A stretch of DNA of 10,922 bases from Acephala macrosclerotiorum (Eukaryota > Ascomycota > Leotiomycetes > Helotiales > Mollisiaceae), in assembly GCA_014904845.1 (NCBI GenBank), contig MU119977.1, positions 1 through 10,922 on the forward strand. Reading direction: 5' to 3'. This document shows positions 1 through 7,800 of the stretch, in pieces. Made by a program: the position numbers and the translations under genes. Positions within the stretch are counted from its first letter, which is position 1. Each line of letters begins with the position of its first letter. The notes beneath the pieces are model-generated. The model saw only the letters and a list, made by a program, of their open reading frames with translations, had not been told where the DNA came from and made no database searches.

Positions 1-93
<93 letters not shown>
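1..93. repeat. (AAT)31 trinucleotide microsatellite, cut by the window edge
   Basis: The first 93 bases are 31 perfect copies of AAT. The run ends at 94-96, where AAA breaks the phase. It begins at base 1, so its true length is unknown. It sits at the outer edge of the AT-rich flank left of the PhyH relic. It is a simple repeat with no coding signal. Confidence 0.98.
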
Positions 94-97
<4 letters not shown>

Positions 98-151
98 TCG
101 ATTATTAATATTTAAATAAAAAAATGAATTAAACTTATTTTATATTAATTA
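94..151. other. short AT-rich flank between microsatellite and PhyH relic
   Basis: This segment is nearly all A and T. One of its few C/G pairs is in a TCGA (CpG) context, as in the large block on the right side of the window. It is probably the edge of another RIP-mutated AT block that continues left of the window, so the gene island would be bounded on both sides. The segment is too short to be sure. Confidence 0.6.
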
Positions 152-1219
152 TTATTCTACACGTTTTACTACTTTTAACGCTTTAAAAAGTACATCCGCC
201 TCATTACAAAGAGCCATTCCTCCTGGCGCGGGTAGTCTCGGGTCTAAGTTCGTAGGAAACGGATATCCTGCAGCGATATCTTTTATACAAGCATCTACCT
301 TCCTCCTCTTCCCACCCCCTCTATTGATCTACTTTAACTCATCCCAGCACTTTTCAATTATTTCCAGATTATCAATCATCTCTATCGGCTTCCAAATGCA
401 CCGCTGGTTTGTAGAAGATTGGTACTTCGGTCTAAAGAGCTCAAATTCTCACCAGCGGCATGAAAGAGAGCGCGAGGTTGAAGAATACGGCGTCTCCCGG
501 AGAGGTGGGGAGACTGACCCAATGTAGGTCGAAATAGGCCTTGAACTCCGGCAGGAGCCATGCCATGAATCCCTCCTCGAAAAGCTGCGAGAAGGGTAAG
601 AATCTTGTTGGACCACTCTCGAGGGGCACGGCACTTCGAATGTGCTACCGCGCCTTATAGGGTGAGCAACTGACTTGCCAACTGCATCGGCTTTGGGAAT
701 CTAGCGCATTGCTCGATTGTTTGGAAACCCAGATGCTACTCTCGGTAGACTGACTGAAGAGTTCCACCTGGCTTGGTGATGTTAACTTAGGTTGTGACCC
801 GGTAGGCGGGACCGAGCCAGGACTCGCATACTAGGGTTAGCCATGGATTGGAGGAGTACTTGATGAAGGATTGAGAGTCTCGGATGGCGTGTTTCTGAAA
901 AGAGTTCCAGATTCTGGAGTTTTTGCCTGCGGCTGCGAAGTGGTCCCCTTTGGAGTTGGGGGCTTCCAAGGAAATGATTTCGTCGAATACGGTGTTGACT
1001 TGTTTGATCAGAGACAGCTCGGTTTTAAAGTTCTTCAAAATAAGGACTCTAGATCCAGAAAGAAGAATCTCGTTCCATTCGTTTTAGAGGGAGGATGTGA
1101 CGGTGTCTGAGATACTGTAGTTTGAGAGATCGTAGATAGAGATGCTCAGCAACAGAATTCAATAGGGATAATCGAATTTTTTGGCTAGTCTGAGTGACAA
1201 TTTCGGTGAATTGAGTCAT
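152..1219 (-). pseudogene. phytanoyl-CoA dioxygenase (PhyH) family pseudogene
   Basis: This is a relic of a single-exon fungal PhyH-type Fe(II)/2-oxoglutarate-dependent oxygenase. Read on the minus strand, about 356 codons' worth of sequence matches the family order. From 1083 down to 790 are NEWNEI, SGSRVLILKN, KGDHFAAAGKNSRIWNS and NPWLTLVCESWLGPAYRVTT. These are followed by VNITKPGG, HLGFQTIEQCA, QLASQLLTL and GAVAHS. ESGPTRFLPFSQLFEEGF and GDAVFFN lie at 441-629, then FHAAGEN in another frame (about 446-466). The C-terminal part is PIEMIDN...YPFPTNLD...NEADVLFKAL, with a stop at 152-154. Damage: in-frame stops at 1084-1086, 787-789, 736-738, 655-657 and 329-331, and frameshifts near 630-637, 467-470 and 391-394. 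The metal-binding HRD before YHLGF reads Y-R-E-stop. Several stops replace an expected Gln (CAA to TAA), as C-to-T change would. The ATG at 1219 is the likely original start, but the first 20-40 codons are in a different frame and poorly matched. The substrate of the ancestral enzyme cannot be told. Confidence 0.87.
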
Positions 1220-1260
1220 GGGCGGTAGTATGTCAATTCGGTAGAGACGCCTTGGGATGG

Positions 1261-1288
1261 TTGGTCTTTGAGTATTGGTCTTTGAGCA
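1261..1288. repeat. 14-bp tandem duplication
   Basis: TTGGTCTTTGAG occurs twice in direct succession, at 1261-1272 and 1275-1286. The copies are followed by TA and CA, giving two near-identical 14-bp units. They lie about 40-70 bases upstream of the presumed ATG of the PhyH relic, inside its likely 5' leader, which is CT-rich on the minus strand. Confidence 0.85.
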
Positions 1289-1391
1289 GAGATGGTGCTA
1301 TGCTGAGCAGAACTGATTTTGAGAGATTGAAAGTAAGCAAGGCCGAGAAAATAGCGGATGTTGTAGTATTCATGTACTTTTCAGTAGAATT

Positions 1392-1588
1392 CTGGGGAGG
1401 TATCAATCGGAGACTTTCCTGCTGGCATTGCTGGGGGATGGAGAGATCAAGAGTGCAAGCAATAAATAAATAAATGGACTGCAGAAGCCTTTTAGTTTTT
1501 CAGGAGAATCTCGTCCGCTGAGGATGTCGACCCAAGTCACCGTCCTGAAAACGGTGGGGGCTGTGTCCCTATTCGCCCAAGTGCGGGG
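1392..1588 (+). promoter_or_regulatory. cluster of CreA-like SYGGRG motifs
   Basis: Four matches to the SYGGRG core bound by the fungal carbon-catabolite repressor CreA/Cre1 lie within 200 bases: CTGGGG (1392-1397), CTGGGG (1431-1436), GTGGGG (1554-1559) and GCGGGG (1583-1588). All are on the plus strand, in the shared upstream region. The motif is short and common, so binding is only a possibility; clustering is the only support. Confidence 0.25.
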
Positions 1589-1628
1589 GACATGCGGTTT
1601 CCGATGCATGGCAATGGCAATGTCCTTC

Positions 1629-1643
1629 AGGGGAAAATCCCCT
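1629..1643. repeat. short perfect inverted repeat (hairpin)
   Basis: AGGGGA (1629-1634) and TCCCCT (1638-1643) are exact reverse complements around a three-base AAA loop. No U-run or gene end adjoins it and the host is eukaryotic, so it is not called a terminator. It could be a protein-binding palindrome or chance. Confidence 0.6.
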
Positions 1644-1852
1644 CTTAGAGAACCAAGAATCAGGCTTACGGTGAAGGACCTTGCAATCACATCGCTCAGT
1701 GCTAGTTCAGTTGATACTGCGTAGCCCCGTACGTATCGCACCGATAAGGGTGGGCATGAAGAGTAGAGTATTGTACAAATCCGTAGCCGGACTTCGAAAA
1801 AAGTCGAATCAACTCTGGAAAATGCTCGGCTCATGCCAGACACGTCGCAGTC

Positions 1853-1887
1853 ATAGCTATAGCTATAGCATAAGCATAAGCATAAGG
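1853..1887. repeat. hexanucleotide microsatellite (ATAGCT/ATAAGC)
   Basis: Two copies of ATAGCT (1853-1864) and a five-base partial copy are followed by ATAAGC, ATAAGC and ATAAGG (1870-1887). The composite hexamer tract explains the Leu-Cys/Tyr-Ser run in the minus-strand open frame here, which is therefore not evidence of a gene. Confidence 0.85.
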
Positions 1888-2032
1888 TTATTCCCGGCTG
1901 AATAACTCGAGTCATGAGCTACGAGAATAGCTTGTATCACCATCGGCACCGAAATACACTAGCCACTTAGCGCTCTAGCGACGACCTAGGTACCTTGTAT
2001 CTTAGTATCTACTAGTCCCATCCCTAAATCAT

Positions 2033-2066
2033 CTCCAACTCCAAACTCCAACTGCAAACTTCAAAC
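2033..2066 (+). promoter_or_regulatory. C/T/A-rich repeated leader tract before the flavin reductase gene
   Basis: Degenerate repeats of CTCCAA(A)CT and GCAAACTTCAAAC fill this stretch, about 145-175 bases upstream of the ATG at 2210. Pyrimidine- and CAA-rich tracts like this commonly mark the core promoter or 5' leader of fungal genes. I see no clear TATA box next to it. The transcription start is not determined. Confidence 0.35.
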
Positions 2067-2209
2067 GTACAACAATTTCAATTGAATTAAGCCTTCTTGG
2101 CCCCACAAAATCCTGCCAAGTGACTAGGAGACGTCCAGAGACTCCGAAGAGAGACATCGGCAGAGTAGAATCAGCTCAATCACGACTCATCATCAGGTGC
2201 AGCACCAAC

Positions 2210-3291
2210 ATGTTTTACCAGCCAGGGGTGACATTTCATGGTCTCCCGAAAGATCCATTCAAGGTAGTAAGCTTCAGATCCCCAAATCCCTTGGAATGAT
2301 GCCATCATGTCGTGCCTTGAGAAGCTACACACGCTGACTGGTAGCACTAGGCATGTGTTGTGCCAAGACCCATCGGCGTAAGTGTGATAATCTCGTCGCT
2401 CTTCTCCTTGCATCTTGTCTGGTCAGCACCTGCCCCAGGTATCGTCAAATAGGATGCCGTTTGTGTCGTTTTCGCTTCTTTGGTGTGTTGGACGCCTTCT
2501 GATCTCATTTAAGTGGATCTCAACCAGGTCAGCAGATGGCAACGACAATCTAGCACCATATTCGCAGTTCAACAACTTAACTTTTGACCCGCCTTATGTA
2601 AGTTTTCGAAGCAACCTTATGCTCCCTCTTTGTCGTTAGTGCTGTGAGCCATGGACATAGGCCTAGCAGGTAGCATGCCTTGACGTCCTGACGTTATTTA
2701 CGGTTGAGCGGCACGAAGGAAAAATACTGACTACACTCTTTCAATATTCAGGTCATGTTTGCTGCAAATCAAACAGACAAGGGCGTTCGCAAGGACACTA
2801 CGATCAATGTCGAGACTTGCGGAGAGTTTGTATGGAATATGGCAACATACCCGTTACGAGATGCTGTCAATATCACCGCCGAGCAAACAGCCTTCGGAGT
2901 CGACGAGTTCCAACGAGCAAACCTTCAGAAGGAAAAGGCAACTATTGTTAAGGCTTCCATGGTGAAGGAGTCCCCTATAAAATTTGAATGCAGGTATCAC
3001 TCCACTATCAGGCTTCCGGGAAATGCCCCCATGGGCACAGTTGATATCGTTATTGGATTGGTTATAGGGATTCATATTTCGGAAGATGTCCTCACCGATG
3101 GGCTGGTTGACATCCAGAAGACTCAGCCAATTGCCCGCTGCGGCTATTACCAGTATGCAAGAATCAGGGAAACGTTCGACATGGTTATACCAGGCGGTGG
3201 GAAGGTTCTTTATGGACTTGAAGGTAGTGTCATCTTAAATGCCAAGGAGCGTGACGGAGTGGACACAGAGCAAATCGAAGACGCATCTTGA
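2210..3291 (+). CDS. flavin reductase-like FMN-binding split-barrel protein (four exons)
   Basis: This is a flavin reductase-like domain protein (Pfam Flavin_Reduct type; COG1853/DIM6-NTAB family), expected to bind FMN and to be cytosolic, as no signal peptide or membrane span is seen. I derived the model as join(2210-2263, 2351-2377, 2514-2597, 2752-3291), giving 234 residues; all three introns are phase 0. Exon 1 gives MFYQPGVTFHGLPKDPFK. Exon 2 gives ACVVPRPIG. Exon 3 gives WISTRSADG then NLAPYSQFNNLTFDPPY. Exon 4 starts VMFAANQ and includes KDT, FVWNMAT, VKESPIKFECRYH, RLPGNAPMGTVD and ARCGYYQY. Donors are GTAGTA (2264), GTAAGT (2378) and GTAAGT (2598); acceptors are TAG (2350), AAG (2513) and CAG (2751). 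Branch sites CTGAC, CTGAT and CTGAC precede the acceptors by 11-21 bases. The ATG has a good CCAACATG context. No stop or frameshift was found, unlike in both neighbours. The physiological substrate is unknown; beside a UbiX relic, a role in supplying reduced FMN is possible (inference). Confidence 0.92.
2351..2377 (+). other. 27-nt micro-exon encoding the PRPIG flavin-binding segment
   Basis: This is exon 2 of the flavin reductase-like gene: nine codons, A-C-V-V-P-R-P-I-G. An acceptor ending CACTAG precedes it and a GTAAGT donor follows it. The segment joins ...DPFK of exon 1 to WISTRS of exon 3 and restores the conserved PRP-I/V-G-W-I-S-T-R block of the family exactly. An automatic gene caller could easily skip it and still keep frame, because both neighbouring introns are phase 0. 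Confidence 0.9.
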
Positions 3292-3954
3292 AGCTCTGTC
3301 TCATTCTGTTTCCTTCGATATTGGCTTCCTTTTGGGCTAGTCTGGTCTTCCATTTGTATGGCTTGTGTCCCTATCTGTCTGTGTGCAAGATCTATTGTGT
3401 TTGAGCGCTAGAATTGTCAGCTTTATTGGTACAGCTTCGAGTTCAACGAAAGGATCATATGAAATGGACGTCGTTGCTTTTTGCTTTTCGTACGACCTTT
3501 CGTTCGTTTGCAGCCGGAGTTCATATTGAGCCCTCCAGATTGGAAACTCGCTGTGACGTGGACGTCTGCTCGCGCCCACGATCCCCAGGTACGTCTTCTG
3601 ACCAAGCGCAGCTCCGGAACCCCGCTCTAGCGCTTGACCGATTGCTGTTACAGCCGTCACACGTTGCCGCCGCTCAGCGCAGCTGATACCCCTCTCTCCC
3701 TCTATGTTGGACAAGTTTTGATCGGGGATCAGACAGGGTGGGGAGTCACGAACACAATAACGGTTATATCAGACTCAGGCGTATATAGACCCAGAGAGAC
3801 GTTAGTATGGTGTATGCTTCACCGTGAAAGCTCCATCATTCCTCCAGTGGAATAGCCCGTCTCTGCCATCCAACGCTCTAAGTCACATCGAAACACCACA
3901 GAATCGTAACCTGCTGCTTTCCAAAGGCCAGTCGGAGATACAGGAACAGTTGCC
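3292..3954. other. intergenic: 3' region of flavin reductase gene and upstream region of UbiX relic
   Basis: About 660 bases of normal composition without a recognisable gene. The first 100 or so bases after the stop are T- and TG-rich, fitting a 3' untranslated region, but I see no clear polyadenylation signal. Open frames on either strand (for example minus 3337-3714) resemble no family I know. GACGTC/TGACGT-type motifs occur around 3467-3567. The last 180 bases should hold the promoter and leader of the UbiX-type gene. Confidence 0.6.
3782..3787 (+). promoter_or_regulatory. possible TATA box of the UbiX-type relic
   Basis: TATATA within GCGTATATAGAC lies about 170 bases upstream of the first candidate ATG (3955) of the UbiX-type pseudogene, in otherwise GC-balanced sequence. 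Position and match are plausible, but no transcription start can be seen and TATA-like words are common. Confidence 0.3.
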
Positions 3955-4871
3955 ATGGTATCTTCGGTAGTCGATGCCGAGTGTACCAAAGGTATGCCTG
4001 AAGCAACAACGATAACCAGCACAGGGTGGGACAAAGGAAGCGCATAGTTGGAATGACAGGAGCAACTGGAGCAATCTCCTTAGCAGTAAACTTCTTACCG
4101 TATTACGTCGCCTCGACGTGGAAACACATATTGTCATCAGTCATTGGGTAAGTCTCGTCTTTGCCTAGCTACATTTCCTTTTGTCTTCGTCTTGAAGGGC
4201 CTGGATGTCCCGGTACTACTGAGATATCCTCCTCGACCCTTTGAGATTCATGGGAAGGCGTTACTGAATCGGGCATTCTGGGTCAGGCAGAAGCTACGAT
4301 TCGGTACAAAACAGACTATATACCGGCCAACGTCCCCGCTCTTACTAACCATATTCACTCAAACCATGACCAGGCAGCCCCGATATCCAACGGCTCTTTC
4401 CAGGCTGATGGAATGGTCGTTCTGCCCTGCAGTATTGGGACTTTGGCCGCTGTACATGCGGATTAAGTCATCCTCGGAGAATCATTCCCTTCTCCTGCTG
4501 GTCTTGAGGCCCGAGATATGTAGTGACTCACGTGCGATCATGTCTTGTAGGTAATCCTCGGACAATATAGCTTTACACAAAAATATTTACGGAAACTAGT
4601 ACCGACTCGGAATCTGGTTCTTTAGGGTGATTTAATATCTCGAGCAGCAGATGTCATGTTGAAAGAGCACAGGCGCCTCGTTCTGGCCGTGAGGGAGACT
4701 CATTTGAACTTCAGATCTTTCGTCGAAGTTTTAAAACTAAACGGTAATTTGATCGAGATTAATAATTCGAACGATTTTTACGTTAATTGGCCGTCCGCCT
4801 TAAGGACTAATGTCAATTTTTTTCTTATGCACGTGATATTAATACTTTTAATACTAAGCGTTTTTATTTAA
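3955..4871 (+). pseudogene. UbiX/PAD1-type flavin prenyltransferase pseudogene
   Basis: This is a broken gene for the flavoprotein family (UbiX, yeast Pad1) that prenylates reduced FMN to make the cofactor of UbiD/Fdc1 decarboxylases. Exon 1 (about 3955-4147) reads MPEATTITS from 3994, KRIVGMTGATGAI (the glycine-rich flavin-binding start) at about 4038-4076, then LLTVLRRLDVETHIVISHW ending at 4147. These three pieces lie in three frames, so there are two frameshifts, near 4030-4040 and at 4088-4091. The first intron is 4148 (GTAAGT) to 4286 (CAG). Exon 2 (4287-4466) reads AEATIRYKTDY, ISNGSFQADGMVVLPCS, then LAAVHAD and TAA (4464-4466). The stop sits at the exon end, before a weak donor (GTCATC). 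The second intron would end at TTTAG (4625). Exon 3 gives GDLISRAADVMLKEHRRLVLAVRET; similarity fades after about 4735 though the frame stays open to 4871. The total, about 206 codons, is close to family length. ATG 3955 or 3994 could be the original start. Confidence 0.87.
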
Positions 4872-7442
4872 ATTTAATCGAAGTATTTAAATTCAGCGAT
4901 ATAATTGATTTATTAAAAAATTCGATAATTTCGTAATTTCGAATTAATATAAAAATTAGAATTATTATATATAATTTATTTAATTAAAAATTATAAAATT
5001 AATTTTTTTATTTTTAAATTTTATAATTAATTTTTTATTTTAAAATTAAAATTATATATTAATAAATAATAATTAAATTTCGTATTATAATAATATTTGT
5101 AATTGTATAATTTAATTATTTTATATAATATTTAAAATTATATAAATTTATTCGATTTTATAATTTTTATAATTTTTTATATAAATTTTTTTTATTTTTC
5201 AATATATAAAATAATTTTTTTTAATTTTTTTTAATTATTATTAAATTTATTGATTAAATTTAAATTAAACGAATAAAAAAATTAATTAAATTCGCGAACT
5301 TTATATTATAATTTAAAAAATTTAATTTTTTTTAAATATATTTTTATTTTGTTTTTTATTAAAAAAAAATTATAAATTAAAAAACTTATTAAAAATATTT
5401 TTATAATTTAAATTTTTTTTATAAATATTAATTATAATTTATAATTTTAATCAATAATTTTTTGAATTATTATTATAATTTTTTTTAATCAATAAATAAA
5501 TTATATATAATTAAAATTAAAATTTTTATTTATTTTTCGTATTATTTAAAAAAATTAATTTTAAATATTTTTTAATAAATATTAATTTTTTCAATTTATT
5601 ATTATAATATATAAAATCGAAAATATATAATATAATAATAATAATTTTCGATAAATAATTCGAATAAAAATTAAAAATTATAATAAAATTTTAAAATTAA
5701 TAAAAATTATTTTATAAAAAAATTAATTTTTTACAATTATATAAATATAATATATAATTTCTTGCGTTTTTTTTATATTCGATAATTATATTTTTATTTA
5801 AAAATACATTTTATTATTTTTTTAAATTTTTTATTAAAAATTTTTTTATTTTTATAAATTATAAATAATTATATAAATAAATTTTTTAAAAATAAAATAA
5901 AAATAAAAATATATTAACGTATTTATTTAAATAAATTATATTTAATAATTTTAATTTTTATAATCGATTTAATAAAAATTTTAAAATTTTAATTTATATA
6001 CGATTATATTACGTTTATAATTATAATATATTAATTAATTTAAATTATATAAAACTTATAAATAAATTAAAATTTAATTAAATACTATTAAATTTTAAAT
6101 TTTAAACGATTTTATTAATTCGTTATTATATAAATTAATAAAATAAAATATTTTTCTCGTATTAAAAAAAATTCGTTCGTTAATTCGTAAACGAATTAAA
6201 TATATTTTCGTTTTATTTTTCGATTAAATAATATTTAATACGATTCGTATTTCGTAAATATATTTTTTATTTTTTTTATTTTTACGTTTATTACGTTTAT
6301 TTTATATTCGATCGAGAATAATTATTAATTTAAATTTGTTTTAAATTTATTTAATAATTTAAATTTAAACGTTTTATAAGTATTTAAAATTGAAATAATT
6401 CTCGTTAATACGAAAAAAATAATTCGTTTAAAAAACGTTTTTTTGAAATCGAATAAATTAATAAATATTTTATATTAAAAAATTTTTTTTTAAAATTTTC
6501 ATTTTTTATATTAAATTTTTACGATTAATTTAAATGATTTTAAATAATTATTAAAATTATATTTATTAAAAAAAAACTTTTTAAATTTTTTTTTTACGAT
6601 TTACGATTTTTTAAATTTATATTATAATATTATTAATTGTATTTCTTTGATATAAATTTTATCGAACGATAAAAATTTTTTTAATTAATAACGTAATCGC
6701 GATTTATAATATTTCGTAATTTGAATTTAAATTACGTATAATTATTAATTTAAATAAATTAAAATTAAAAATTTAATTTTTTTTTTAAATTAATTAAACG
6801 TTAAAATTAAAATATAATAATTTTTATTTTTATATTTTGAAAATTTTAATTAATATATTTTATAAAAATTATTATAAAAAATAAAATAAATTTAAAAAAA
6901 ATTAAAATTTAGTTTTAAATCGTAAAATTTTATTTTTAAACTCGAAAATCGAAATAAGTTTTAAATTATTAATAAATAACATAAAAATAATTACGAGATT
7001 TAAAAAAATTTTATAAGTAAAAATCGGTTTTTTATTTTATTTTACGTTATATTAAATAATTAACGAATAGATTTTTATTTTTTTATTCGACGTATATTTT
7101 ATTTCGTAAATCTCGTAAAAAAATTTTTACGAAAAATTATAAAATTTTCGATTTTAATAATTTGATTTTATTTTAAATTAAAAATTAAAAAATTTTAATT
7201 TAAACGTTTTATAATTAATTTTATTAATTATAAATAAATATTACAATTATATTTATTAAAAAAAATTTAATATTTTATTATTATTTTAACGTTTTAAATA
7301 AAAAATTTAAAATTTTTATTTTTTATATTAAATTATTATAATTAATTTAATTTATTTAAAAAAAATATATAATTTATATATTATATTTCAATAATAAAAT
7401 TATAATAATAATAAAAAATTTAATTTAATTAAAAAATATTAC

Positions 7443-7462
7443 TACGAATTATATAATTCGTA
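7443..7462. repeat. 20-bp perfect palindrome containing two CpGs
   Basis: TACGAATTAT at 7443-7452 is followed directly by its exact reverse complement, ATAATTCGTA (7453-7462). The two CpGs sit symmetrically. In sequence this AT-rich many palindromes arise by chance; the matched CpGs make this one somewhat less likely to be accidental. Confidence 0.6.
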
Positions 7463-7519
7463 ATATATAATTAATTTTTAATATTTAAAATATTAATATA
7501 TAAATTTTTTTTTATAATA

Positions 7520-7586
7520 TTATATTAAATATTATAATTAAAATCGTTAAATAATTATAATTATTTAATTATAATATTTAATATAA
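7520..7586. repeat. inverted repeat with 23-bp perfect arms
   Basis: Arms 7520-7542 and 7564-7586 are exact reverse complements around a 21-base spacer. A second overlapping pair, ATCGTTAAAT (7543-7552) and ATTTAACGAT (7592-7601), each includes a CpG. It may be the remains of a transposon terminal or internal inverted repeat, but two-letter sequence makes chance matches easier. Confidence 0.55.
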
Positions 7587-7737
7587 ATTATATTTAACGA
7601 TCGAAAAAATAAAAATATTTAATAAATAATTAATAATTATTTTTTAATAAAAAATAAATTTTTTTTAAAAATAATTTAATATAAAATTTTATTTAAAATA
7701 TTAATTTTTTTTTTAAAAATTATATATTAAATAAAAT

Positions 7738-7800
7738 AATTTAAATTAATTTAATCGATTATAATAATTTAAATTAATTTTATCGATTATAATAATTTAA
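7738..7800. repeat. 28-bp tandem repeat, two full copies plus a partial
   Basis: Units 7738-7765 and 7766-7793 differ at one base (A versus T at unit position 16). Both carry an ATCGATTATAAT segment with the CpG in the same place. A degraded third copy begins at 7794. The near-identity means the duplication is younger than most of the point mutation around it, or that both copies were mutated to saturation in the same way. Confidence 0.8.

Larger units (their letters stand above)
1220..2209. other. intergenic region between divergent PhyH relic and flavin reductase gene
   Basis: About 990 bases of normal composition separate two divergently oriented starts (1219 minus, 2210 plus), so both promoters should lie here. 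I see no convincing gene. A 170-codon open frame on the minus strand (1403-1915) resembles no family I recognise and is partly made of hexamer repeat. The region holds a 14-bp tandem duplication, an AATA-type simple repeat (about 1460-1474), four SYGGRG-type sites, a hairpin, a hexamer microsatellite, a small AGGTACCT palindrome (1988-1995) and a C/T/A-rich repeat tract before the flavin reductase gene. Confidence 0.7.

Noticed and set aside
1403..1915. 170-codon open frame on the minus strand
   Set aside because: It matches no family I recognise, part of it translates the hexamer microsatellite, and it lies in the upstream region of two real genes. It is most likely open by chance.
2180..2413. 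77-codon minus-strand open frame
   Set aside because: It is antisense to exons 1 and 2 of the flavin reductase gene, whose plus-strand frame has clear family motifs and splice sites.
2264..2513. Flavin reductase gene as a pseudogene lacking the PRPIG motif
   Set aside because: A single long intron would drop the motif, but a 27-nt exon at 2351-2377 with good splice signals supplies it exactly.
3337..3714. 125-codon open frame on the minus strand between the flavin reductase gene and the UbiX relic
   Set aside because: No recognisable domain, no supporting promoter or splice signals, and it overlaps the likely 3' region of the flavin reductase gene.
4144..4554. 136-codon plus-strand open frame
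   Set aside because: It reads through the first UbiX intron in a frame different from the family match; the true exons are in other frames.
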